A DNA stretch of 64,000 nucleotides from Myroides profundi (lineage in GTDB: Bacteria > Bacteroidota > Bacteroidia > Flavobacteriales > Flavobacteriaceae): positions 3,534,001 to 3,598,000 of the forward strand of contig NZ_CP010817.1 in NCBI RefSeq assembly GCF_000833025.1, read 5' to 3'. Each line of letters opens with the position of its first letter. Positions within the stretch are counted from its first letter, which is position 1. Under the pieces are notes generated by a model, which saw only the letters and a program-made list of their open reading frames with translations, was not told the DNA's origin and made no database searches. This document shows positions 57,123 through 64,000 of the stretch, piece by piece. The position numbers and the translations under genes are program-made.

Positions 57123-57193
57123 CAAACGTAATCTGACAACACAACTTCTGAAAAAACGAATGCGCGAATGGGAGTATTTACTGCGCGAATGGG
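57123..57193 (-). promoter_or_regulatory. Operator-like direct repeats and -7 box of the receptor gene
   Basis: TGCGCGAATGGG occurs at 57161-57172 and 57182-57193, a period of 21 bp. On the minus strand the inner copy reads TTCGCGCA-TTCGTTTTTT and ends 20 bp before a TACGTTTG -7 box (57130-57123). The TTCG...TTTTTT part matches the motif at 54921-54942. Confidence 0.75.
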
Positions 57194-57294
57194 GATTGGT
57201 TAACGGTTTACTGTTATCAGTTCACAGTTTTAGTAATGTGGATAAAACTCTAGCACATTGAGGTGTTTATTTATTCTTGTTGACTTATAGCCAT

Positions 57295-57335
57295 AAAAAA
57301 ACGGTTAATAGCTTTTATACTATTAACCGTTTTTA
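57295..57335. terminator. Terminator between GNAT and receptor genes
   Basis: CGGTTAATAG (57302-57311) pairs with CTATTAACCG (57320-57329) with A- and T-runs on the two sides. It probably ends the minus-strand acetyltransferase transcript. Confidence 0.8.
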
Positions 57336-57568
57336 TACGAGTTCAAATAAGTAATCATGTTAAACAAGGTATGTGAGAAACATAACACTCAGTAACTATA
57401 TATTACAAGTTTTATAATATGAGATTCCTCCTGCATCGGTATGACATACTAGACAGATAGAACTTATCCTTTTAAAAAAAGCTTATGAGACACAACTCAT
57501 TAGTATCTTACATCAAACAAGAGTCAATATTAAAACTGTATTATGTTAGACATAAAGTATTGCCACCT

Positions 57569-58069
57569 TTACTGTGTTATTACATATAATACACCTATAT
57601 GACCATCGAAGTCAAAATCGTTCTGATAGACTAGTCCTATCTTCTCTAATACTTTGATTGATGCAATATTCTCTTTCATCGCTCTACCGATAATACAGCG
57701 TAGTCCTAAAGTTGTAAACCCATAGTCTAAACAAGCCTTTGCGCTCTCAGTAGCATACCCCCTATTCCAATACTCCTCAAAGAAGCGAAAGCCTATATCG
57801 GTCTTGTCTATATCAGTATTGTACTTCAATCCACACCATCCTAAAAACGCATTATCTTCTTTTCGAATAACTGCCCATCGTCCATATCCGTTTCTCTTAT
57901 AATCAATATAATTAGCTAAGAAAGTATACGCATCATCCACACTCTCAAAAGCATCATCTCCTGTATAGCGCATCACATTAGGATTAAGGTTTAACTGATA
58001 AAAGTGTTCAGCATCTGCAGTAGTTAATTCTCTTAGTACTAATCGATCTGTTTCTAAAACGCTCTTCAT
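57569..58069 (-). CDS. GNAT acetyltransferase, RimJ/RimL type
   Basis: A 166-residue N-acetyltransferase. The N-terminus (LETDRLVLRELTTADAEHFYQL) is typical of RimJ/RimL-like members, and the acetyl-CoA-binding part is FEEYWNRGYATESAKACLDYGF with the following NIASIKVLEKIGL. It acetylates a protein N-terminus or small amine; the target is unknown. It stands alone between two empty stretches. Confidence 0.9.
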   Translation of the reverse strand: MKSVLETDRLVLRELTTADAEHFYQLNLNPNVMRYTGDDAFESVDDAYTFLANYIDYKRNGYGRWAVIRKEDNAFLGWCGLKYNTDIDKTDIGFRFFEEYWNRGYATESAKACLDYGFTTLGLRCIIGRAMKENIASIKVLEKIGLVYQNDFDFDGHIGVLYVITQ

Positions 58070-58285
58070 GCCTAGTCATATTTCTAATAGGTTAATATTA
58101 CGAATATTTAATGAAGTAACAATTCATAAACTCCTTATAAACATCCTATTCATTTTACAGTTGACCTACTTTGGAGAAAATGATCTGATTTGGTTAAAAT
58201 AGGTATTTATGAAAAAACGATAATCGTTATCATCTCTTTATTGACAAAGCTTACAAGAAATCGGTTACGCTTTACCAAGTACTTT

Positions 58286-58367
58286 GTTCGGAAGTTGTTC
58301 GGAAAAACCTCAGTATTTCGCAGGATAAAGAGCTCTTTTCCGAACGATACTAAATTTGTCTCCGAAC
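58286..58367. repeat. Phased GTTCGGA inverted-repeat element
   Basis: GTTCGGA starts at 58286 and 58297 (11 bp apart). Its complement TCCGAAC ends at 58345 and 58367 (22 bp apart). The inner pair extends to a perfect 10-bp inverted repeat (GTTCGGAAAA with TTTTCCGAAC). Confidence 0.8.
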
Positions 58368-58429
58368 CAAACTATATCAACAAAAACATATCATTACTAA
58401 CATCCTATATTATACCTCGTCCCCTCCAC

Positions 58430-58445
58430 TACCATATATATGGTA
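58430..58445. promoter_or_regulatory. 16-bp palindrome upstream of the transporter gene
   Basis: TACCATATATATGGTA is a perfect palindrome 38 bp upstream of the TATCTTTG -7 box at 58484. It is a candidate operator for a dimeric regulator. Confidence 0.55.
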
Positions 58446-58536
58446 TATTCTGAAAATGACTAATAAAAAACAAGATTTATAAATATCTTTGCTTTGAATA
58501 ATTTAGTACGTTAATCAAAAATACAGGTATCAGAAC

Positions 58537-59691
58537 ATGAAGAAATTCTTTAGTAATACAATAGTAAAACTTTTACTAGGGGTGATAGTCGGTCTAGTCA
58601 TAGGGCCATATCTTACAGACAGCTTACTACAAATCATCTTATCAACGAGACATATACTAGGTCAGATCATTCTGTTCTTAGTACCGCTGATCATTCTAGG
58701 ATTCGTAGTATCTTCTATCGCTAAACTAGACAAAGGACAAACTGGTATAATCGGTTTCTCTATTATTATTGCTTACTTATCTAGTATCGGAGCAGGATTC
58801 TTTAGTAGTACACTAGGTTTTAACATTATCCCTCACTTACAGATAGAGAACAATGTGGAGACTCTTAAAGAGCTTCCTGCGATGTTATTTAAGCTAGATA
58901 TACCTCCTGTATTCGGAGTGATGACTTCTCTGACACTTGCCTTAATGATTGGTATCGGTATTCTATGGACAGAGTCTAAACCACTAGAGCGTGCATTTGA
59001 TTCTTTTAAAGATATCGTACTATTATTAGTGAATAGAGTATTAGTACCTGTATTGCCATTCTATATTATGGCGAACTTTGCATTACTTAGTTATGAAGGG
59101 TCTATACAGTCACAGCTACCTGTGTTCTTAACTGTGATTCTTATCGTGATAGTGGCACACTTCATTTGGTTAGGTGTGTTATATACGATAGCTGGAATAT
59201 ACTCTGGTAAGAACCCATGGGAAGTTATTAAACACTATCCTCCTGCTTATCTAACAGCAGTAGGTACGATGTCTTCAGCAGCTTCTCTAGGTGTAGCTCT
59301 ACAGTCTGCACACAAAAGTAAAGTGCTAAAACCTGAGATCACGAACTTCACTATTCCGTTCTTCTCTAATATACACTTATGTGGATCAGTATTGACAGAA
59401 GTATTCTTCGTGATGACTGTATCTCAAGTGTTATATGGTACATTACCTACACTGGGTACGATGATCTTATTCGTACTACTGCTAGGTATATTCGCTATCG
59501 GAGCACCTGGTGTACCTGGAGGTACTGTGATGGCCTCATTAGGTATCATTGCTTCCGTACTAGGTTTTGACGATGCTGGTATTGCATTAACCTTAACGAT
59601 ATTTGCATTACAAGATAGCTTCGGTACCGCATGTAATATTACAGGAGATGGAGCACTTAGCCTTATGGTAACAAAATACAGTGATAAATAA
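58537..59691 (+). CDS. SLC1-type dicarboxylate/amino-acid:cation symporter, copy 1
   Basis: A 384-residue inner-membrane transporter of the sodium:dicarboxylate symporter family (PF00375). It has the N-terminal LLLGVIVGLVIGPYL helix and the C-terminal re-entrant and substrate region APGVPGGTVMASLG and LQDSFGTACNITGDGA. In the last motif, D, T, N and D are kept but the Arg that binds acidic side chains in GltPh (R397) is Gly, and the NMDGT stretch appears to be replaced by HLCGS. So an acidic amino acid is not the expected substrate. A second copy follows after a terminator. Confidence 0.88.
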   Translation: MKKFFSNTIVKLLLGVIVGLVIGPYLTDSLLQIILSTRHILGQIILFLVPLIILGFVVSSIAKLDKGQTGIIGFSIIIAYLSSIGAGFFSSTLGFNIIPHLQIENNVETLKELPAMLFKLDIPPVFGVMTSLTLALMIGIGILWTESKPLERAFDSFKDIVLLLVNRVLVPVLPFYIMANFALLSYEGSIQSQLPVFLTVILIVIVAHFIWLGVLYTIAGIYSGKNPWEVIKHYPPAYLTAVGTMSSAASLGVALQSAHKSKVLKPEITNFTIPFFSNIHLCGSVLTEVFFVMTVSQVLYGTLPTLGTMILFVLLLGIFAIGAPGVPGGTVMASLGIIASVLGFDDAGIALTLTIFALQDSFGTACNITGDGALSLMVTKYSDK

Positions 59692-59697
59692 AGATAA

Positions 59698-59727
59698 TGA
59701 GGGAAGGCCTGTGCTTTCCCTTTTTTA
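59698..59727 (+). terminator. Terminator between the two transporter genes
   Basis: GGGAAGG (59701-59707) pairs with the CTTTCCC stretch (59714-59720), followed by a T-run. Confidence 0.75.
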
Positions 59728-59740
59728 TACCTTCTACGCT

Positions 59741-60919
59741 ATGCTAAAGAAATTAGTAAACAATACTATCGTTAGATTAATATCCGGAGTAATCATCGGG
59801 CTATTAGTTGGGCCTTATCTAAATGATATTCTACTTCAAATCATCTTATCAACGAAACATATTTTAGGGCAACTAATCTTATTTTTAGTTCCTTTAATCA
59901 TCTTAGGATTTATCGTATCATCTATTGCTAAGTTAGATCAGAAGTCCTCGGTGATTATAGGGTTCTCCCTAGCTATAGCCTATATATCGAGTGTCGGAGC
60001 AGGGCTATTTAGTGGTTCATTAGGATATACCATATTACCTTGGCTAGATATCCCCTCTACTGCTGCTACGGGAAGAGCATTACCTGAGATGCTTTTTAAA
60101 CTAGACATTCCGCCTATATTCGATGTGATGACTTCCTTAGTACTTGCACTCATGATAGGTTTAGGTATTCTATGGACACAATCTAAACCACTAGAAATAG
60201 CCTTCGATCATTTTAAAGAGATTGTGTTATTATTGGTCAATAGAGTACTAGTGCCTTTATTGCCTCTATACATTTCATGTAATTTTGCTTTGCTTAGTTA
60301 TGTAGGTAGCATACAGTCCCAATTACCTATATTCTTAATCGTGATTATCATCGTGATCTTAGCTCATATCGTATGGATCGCCATCTTATACACGATCGCA
60401 GGTCTGTACGCTAAAAAGAACCCATGGGAAGTACTCAAACATTATGGACCTACCTATCTAACTGCGCTAGGAACGATGTCTTCTGCGGCTAGCTTAGGTG
60501 TAGCACTACAATCAGCACATAAGAGCAAGGTACTGAAGCCGGAGATTACGAACTTCACTATTCCGTTCTTTTCTAACGTACACTTATGTGGTGCTATGGT
60601 TACAGAGACCTTCTTTGTGATGACAGTATCCTTAGTCCTTTATGGACATTTACCCGATGTTAGTACTTTGATTCTCTTTGTGCTATTACTAGGTGTATTC
60701 GCTCTAGGAGCACCTGGTGTACCTGGGGGAGCACTAATGGCATCCTTAGGATTAATAACCTCTATGCTAGGCTTCGATGATACAGGGATAGCATTAGTAT
60801 TAACCATATTCGCACTACAAGACAGTTTTGGTACTGCGTGTAATATAGTGGGGGATGGCGCCTTAAGTCTTATGGCAACAGCCTTTCATGAACGACAACA
60901 AAAAAGGGAAGCTCAGTAG
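59741..60919 (+). CDS. SLC1-type dicarboxylate/amino-acid:cation symporter, copy 2
   Basis: A 392-residue paralogue of copy 1, starting at the ATG at 59741 (MLKKLVNNTIVRLISG), which aligns with the start of copy 1; upstream codons (to 59681) run through the terminator hairpin and are not expected to be translated. It has the same APGVPGGALMASLG and LQDSFGTACNIVGDGA motifs, with Gly in place of the substrate-binding Arg and HLCGA where NMDGT is expected. The C-terminus has an extra charged tail (HERQQKREAQ). The stop codon is inside the next terminator hairpin. Confidence 0.88.
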   Translation: MLKKLVNNTIVRLISGVIIGLLVGPYLNDILLQIILSTKHILGQLILFLVPLIILGFIVSSIAKLDQKSSVIIGFSLAIAYISSVGAGLFSGSLGYTILPWLDIPSTAATGRALPEMLFKLDIPPIFDVMTSLVLALMIGLGILWTQSKPLEIAFDHFKEIVLLLVNRVLVPLLPLYISCNFALLSYVGSIQSQLPIFLIVIIIVILAHIVWIAILYTIAGLYAKKNPWEVLKHYGPTYLTALGTMSSAASLGVALQSAHKSKVLKPEITNFTIPFFSNVHLCGAMVTETFFVMTVSLVLYGHLPDVSTLILFVLLLGVFALGAPGVPGGALMASLGLITSMLGFDDTGIALVLTIFALQDSFGTACNIVGDGALSLMATAFHERQQKREAQ

Positions 60920-60930
60920 CTTCCCTTTCT
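60902..60930. terminator. Bidirectional terminator after transporter copy 2
   Basis: GGGAAGCT (60906-60913) pairs with AGCTTCCC (60918-60925), loop CAGT. The transporter stop codon lies inside the hairpin. The convergent acyl-CoA dehydrogenase gene ends at 60950. Confidence 0.85.
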
Positions 60931-60949
60931 TCTATATCGTCTAATCTGA

Positions 60950-62092
60950 TTAGTCTTTTAAAATGTTACGAGAGATAACTAATTTTTGAATCTCTGTAGT
61001 TCCTTCTCCGATAGTACACAACTTCGAATCGCGGAAGAACTTCTCTACTGGGAAGTCCTTAGTATATCCATATCCTCCGTGGATTTGAATCGCTTCTGTA
61101 GATACTTTCACACATACTTCAGACGCATACATCTTCGCCATAGCACCAATCTTAGTCATTGGTTTATTATTGTTTTTTAAGAAAGCTGCTTTGTGTAATA
61201 ATAACTCAGAACACTCAATCTCTGTAGCCATATCCGCTAATTTAAAACCGATAGCTTGGAATTGGCTAATTGGTTTTCCGAATTGAACTCTCTCTTTTGA
61301 GTATTTTAATGCTGCTTCATAAGCTCCTTTAGCAATACCTAATGATAATGCCCCAATAGAGATACGCCCTCCATCTAATACTTTCATCGCTTGAATGAAC
61401 CCTTCTCCTACTTCTCCTAAACGGTTAGCATCAGGTACACGACAGTTATCAAAGATAAGTTCTGCAGTCTCAGATGCACGCATTCCTAATTTATTTTCTT
61501 TCTTACCACTAGAGAATCCTGGTGTACCCTTCTCTACTACGAAAGCTGTCATTCCGTGAGAATCACCTTTCTCTCCTGTACGAACAATAACAACTGCAAC
61601 GTTACCCGATATAGCGTGAGTGATAAAGTTCTTCGCTCCATTTAAGATCCAGTGATCACCATCTTTCACAGCTGTAGTACTCATACCTCCAGCATCAGAC
61701 CCAGTGTTGTGCTCTGTCAATCCCCATGCACCGATCCACTCAGCTGTCGCTAGCTTAGGTAACCATCTTTTCTTTTGCTCTTCATTGGCAAATGATAAAA
61801 TATGATTAGTACATAGTGAATTATGTGCTGCTACTGATAAACCAATAGATGAGTCTACTTTAGAAATTTCTTCTACGATAGTGATATATTCGTGGTAACC
61901 TAGTCCCGATCCTCCGTACTCTTCAGGAACTAAAACTCCCATATATCCCATCTCTCCTAGTTTTTTAAATAAATCTACAGGAAAGATTTGAGCTTCATCC
62001 CATTCCATAATATGTGGACGAATATGTTGTTCTGCAAAGTCTCTTATAGATTGAGCAATCATTGCTTGAGTTTCATTGTATTCAAAATTCAT
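60950..62092 (-). CDS. Acyl-CoA dehydrogenase, short-chain type
   Basis: A 380-residue FAD enzyme of fatty-acid or branched-chain acyl-CoA oxidation. The FAD/substrate region shows WGLTEHNTGSDAGGM, and the catalytic Glu region is near the C-terminus in CTIGEGTTEIQKLVISRNI with IQIHGGYGYTKDFPVEKFFRD before it. It closely resembles butyryl-CoA/short-chain dehydrogenases. It is the last gene of a minus-strand row with the HhH, PspC and DUF2851 genes. Confidence 0.95.
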   Translation of the reverse strand: MNFEYNETQAMIAQSIRDFAEQHIRPHIMEWDEAQIFPVDLFKKLGEMGYMGVLVPEEYGGSGLGYHEYITIVEEISKVDSSIGLSVAAHNSLCTNHILSFANEEQKKRWLPKLATAEWIGAWGLTEHNTGSDAGGMSTTAVKDGDHWILNGAKNFITHAISGNVAVVIVRTGEKGDSHGMTAFVVEKGTPGFSSGKKENKLGMRASETAELIFDNCRVPDANRLGEVGEGFIQAMKVLDGGRISIGALSLGIAKGAYEAALKYSKERVQFGKPISQFQAIGFKLADMATEIECSELLLHKAAFLKNNNKPMTKIGAMAKMYASEVCVKVSTEAIQIHGGYGYTKDFPVEKFFRDSKLCTIGEGTTEIQKLVISRNILKD

Positions 62093-62103
62093 GGTTGATA
62101 GTT

Positions 62104-63000
62104 TTAATTCGTAAATCTCAAATATAAACTAATTATATCAATTTTGTCAATAGGGAATTTCTCAATTTGTAGTAATCCTTCTTTATTAACAAAATCTCCG
62201 TTCATACTCCTATGCTTGACTACTTCTCTTGCGATATAATAATTCATATAGGGTAATTCTTTCAATTGATTTATAGATGCTTCATTGATATTTAATGTTG
62301 TAACAGTTGGTGCATTCATCACTTTAAAATGTCTATATAATTCATTTACAACTTCTTCTGAAAGCCCATACACAAACTTCAACTGCTGTATGGACACAAA
62401 ACCACCGTACTTCTCCCTTTCTTTCATAATCTTATCTGCATAATATGGCCCTATTCCTCTGACTTTCTGTAAGTCCTCTAAAGTTGCACTATTTATACAT
62501 ATTGCTACTATGGGGACTTCTACTTTAGGCTTACTATAATCTACATATTCTCGTTTCACCTTAGGGTTATTCACCCAATCTGGGAACTTAAAATAAGCAC
62601 TATAGGTCTTCAGCCATTCGTCTGATACTTGAGTAATTTGTTGAAATTCTTTAGCAGAATTGACATATTTATTTTCCTTTCGGAATGACAATAACCGATC
62701 TATCTCTGCTGTAGACATACCTAAAACAAAGCCTCGATAATCTGTAATAAAGTTGGGGTTAAAAGGATAAATTGTATCTCGCTTAGCTATGGCAATAGTA
62801 TTAATACTATCTAATAGACTAATCTGCTTCTGATACTCATCATTAAAAAGGGTGGAATACTGATCAACTATATACTGATCGGATGACCTAGGATAATAGA
62901 TATAAAGTTGAATGCCAATCACAAGGAGCACTAAAAAGAAAAGGCCCCGCTTCTGTGACTTCGTGTAGTAGTAAAATCTTTTTCTGTAGTTAGATAACAT
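62104..63000 (-). CDS. Membrane-anchored helix-hairpin-helix (ComEA-like) protein
   Basis: A 298-residue protein with a single N-terminal membrane helix (about 19-36) and two or more HhH motifs in the C-terminal half: INSATLEDLQKVRGIGPYYADKI at about 168-190 in parts, and LNINEASINQLKELPYMNYY further on. HhH units bind DNA non-specifically; ComEA-like proteins take part in DNA uptake, though many Bacteroidota versions have no proven role. It lies 11 bp upstream of the acyl-CoA dehydrogenase gene. Confidence 0.85.
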   Translation of the reverse strand: MLSNYRKRFYYYTKSQKRGLFFLVLLVIGIQLYIYYPRSSDQYIVDQYSTLFNDEYQKQISLLDSINTIAIAKRDTIYPFNPNFITDYRGFVLGMSTAEIDRLLSFRKENKYVNSAKEFQQITQVSDEWLKTYSAYFKFPDWVNNPKVKREYVDYSKPKVEVPIVAICINSATLEDLQKVRGIGPYYADKIMKEREKYGGFVSIQQLKFVYGLSEEVVNELYRHFKVMNAPTVTTLNINEASINQLKELPYMNYYIAREVVKHRSMNGDFVNKEGLLQIEKFPIDKIDIISLYLRFTN

Positions 63001-63063
63001 CTCCTCTTTTTATAGGAAAATTACAAGATTACAATCTAACTCACATACAGTATTCAAAGAGAT

Positions 63064-63285
63064 TTATAGGTCGAACACTGATGTTCTCTTTGTATAGATT
63101 AAGTCTTTAATACGAGCTAAAAACGCTAAAGTAAGATATAAAGCAAAAGCTAATCCTAAGGTAAAGAATGATAAATAGATAAAAAACAGACGTACACTAG
63201 TTGCACGCATCCCTAGTCTATCCCCTAGACGGCTAGATACTCTGAATCCTCTTTTCTCGAAATAGTGTCTTAAACTAGTAACCAT
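63064..63285 (-). CDS. PspC-domain membrane protein
   Basis: A 73-residue protein consisting of a PspC domain: an amphipathic N-terminal part (RHYFEKRGFRVSSRLGDRLGMRATSVRLFFIYLSF) and a membrane helix at about 30-55. PspC proteins are linked to envelope stress in other bacteria, where they control the phage-shock response. No other psp genes are nearby. Confidence 0.85.
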   Translation of the reverse strand: MVTSLRHYFEKRGFRVSSRLGDRLGMRATSVRLFFIYLSFFTLGLAFALYLTLAFLARIKDLIYTKRTSVFDL

Positions 63286-63353
63286 ATCTATATCATATTA
63301 ACTAGACAAAGATAAACAATATCCATCACAGCGAAGTGAACTATGGTGTATGA

Positions 63354-64000
63354 TTAACTTTTTTTGAGAAATTCTTTCCCTATAGCACACTCTATACATC
63401 GATTACTATCACAGTATTTCTTCTTTAGATGAACTAGAGCTTGGCTATCTACAGCATTAATCGCTGTTATATTATAATTAGAGAATAAACTGACGATACT
63501 GTTCTTCTCCGCTTTTATGCTTTCGGCTAGTGTTATAATATCACTAATATCGTAATCTTCATGCGATATAGACTTCTGATAAATAATCTGCATTGGTAAA
63601 ATGACATTGATAATTACTAAATCAATAAAGTCTTTAGTCAGCTTCTTAGCCTGTTTCTTACTCACTTTATTAAATACATAATGTGTCTCCCAATATGAAC
63701 TCACTTTGATATCAAATAATTGATAGAAATAATCTAGATCTGTTGTTGTCAGTATCTTTACAACAGGGATCTGCTGGTGATATAACCAACTACTCAGCTG
63801 TGCTAATCTAATAGTAGGAAAATTAGGTGGTCTAAGCTGAAAGAATCGTATAGGGGATGGGGATGATACTGAAATACTATACTTATGTCTTAAGAAGGTC
63901 CATTCTCTTTTTATATCTTTTACATAGTCATCCTCTAGCTCCTGTTCTTCTTCTAACAAACCTGTTACTCCAAACAAGAGGGCTTCTATTTGTAACAAGG
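63354..64000 (-). CDS. DUF2851 family protein, 3' part
   Basis: The C-terminal 215 or so codons of a protein whose 5' end lies beyond the window; the frame is open at the edge and the TTG at 63998 is not a true start. Segments SPIRFFQLRPPNFPTIRLAQLSSWL in parts and the cysteine-containing end CDSNRCIECAIGKEFL match the DUF2851 family of Bacteroidota, usually about 420 aa. The function is unknown. It precedes the PspC gene. Confidence 0.8.
   Translation of the reverse strand, partial: LLQIEALLFGVTGLLEEEQELEDDYVKDIKREWTFLRHKYSISVSSPSPIRFFQLRPPNFPTIRLAQLSSWLYHQQIPVVKILTTTDLDYFYQLFDIKVSSYWETHYVFNKVSKKQAKKLTKDFIDLVIINVILPMQIIYQKSISHEDYDISDIITLAESIKAEKNSIVSLFSNYNITAINAVDSQALVHLKKKYCDSNRCIECAIGKEFLKKS

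Larger units (their letters stand above)
57099..57568. other. Intergenic region upstream of the receptor gene
   Basis: It contains the receptor promoter and repeats (57123-57193) and a bidirectional terminator (57295-57335). The stretch 57340-57568 holds no gene. Confidence 0.55.
58070..58536. other. 467-bp gap with phased 7-mers and a palindrome
   Basis: No convincing gene is present. It holds GTTCGGA/TCCGAAC repeats at 58286-58367, a perfect 16-bp palindrome at 58430-58445 and a TATCTTTG -7 box at 58484-58491 for the transporter gene at 58537. Confidence 0.6.

Noticed and set aside
58190-58453. An 87-codon plus-strand frame
   Set aside because: It runs across the phased 7-mer repeats and the palindrome, has no recognisable domain, and its composition looks non-coding.
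1-64000. Mobile elements, prophage or CRISPR arrays
   Set aside because: No transposase, integrase other than the housekeeping Xer protein, phage gene or spaced direct-repeat array was found.

Overview
The window is a chromosomal segment of a low-GC Bacteroidota, family Flavobacteriaceae. A Myroides- or Flavobacterium-like organism is my best guess, made from protein similarity I recognise by eye and not from any search. Supporting signs are a SusC/SusD pair, TonB-dependent receptors with carboxypeptidase-regulatory-like N-termini, flavobacterial -7 promoter boxes (TAnnTTTG), a split pyruvate dehydrogenase locus, and a strong Shine-Dalgarno on rpsU in a genome where such sites are otherwise rare. 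I see no rRNA, CRISPR array, prophage or insertion sequence; most of the window is ordinary core chromosome.

Layout. 0.1-2.2 kb: three tandem DUF2975 membrane proteins and their small XRE-type regulator. 2.2-6.1 kb: a UbiA-like membrane protein and gcvP. 6.1-6.35 kb: an AT-rich gap with clustered DnaA-box-like 9-mers. 6.35-9.8 kb: a Dna2-like nuclease-helicase. 9.8-19.3 kb: a repeat-bearing gap, a secreted protein, an esterase, a KAS III enzyme, a PAP2 phosphatase with a probable barrel domain, and AraC, MFS and EamA genes. 19.4-26.8 kb: a flippase, a glycosyltransferase, MlaE/MlaF, then manC-sprT-SDR-M28. 26.9-29.6 kb: pdhC and pdhA. 30.3-35.0 kb: a susD/susC pair. 35.2-36.2 kb: Fe-superoxide dismutase and a small partner. 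36.3-51.1 kb: one long minus-strand information-processing block (rpsU, xerC, hpf, three tRNAs, tuf, tRNA-Trp, secE, nusG, rplK, rplA, rplJ, rplL, rpoB, rpoC, DUF3467). 51.5-57.1 kb: two small membrane proteins, then a LytTR two-component system with a TPR-like protein and a TonB-dependent receptor. 57.6-60.9 kb: a GNAT acetyltransferase and two tandem SLC1-type transporters. 60.9-64 kb: acyl-CoA dehydrogenase, a helix-hairpin-helix protein, PspC and a truncated DUF2851 gene.

Most interesting non-coding signals. (1) The promoters of the TonB-dependent receptor (54966-57098) and of the TPR-HK-RR operon share a GCGCGAA-type motif at the same distance from matching -7 boxes; at the receptor it is repeated with a 21-bp period, as expected of a LytTR operator. 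(2) Two intergenic regions 20 kb apart carry the same composite element in opposite orientations: an AGTCCGTT inverted copy followed by tandem 11-bp ACGGACTCANN units. (3) A third gap (58286-58367) carries GTTCGGA 7-mers with 11- and 22-bp phasing. (4) rpsU has an AGGAGGTG Shine-Dalgarno, consistent with bS21-linked autoregulation. (5) The gcvP-helicase gap has a cluster of six co-oriented DnaA-box-like 9-mers; this could be an origin, but the mostly minus-strand genes to its right argue against it.
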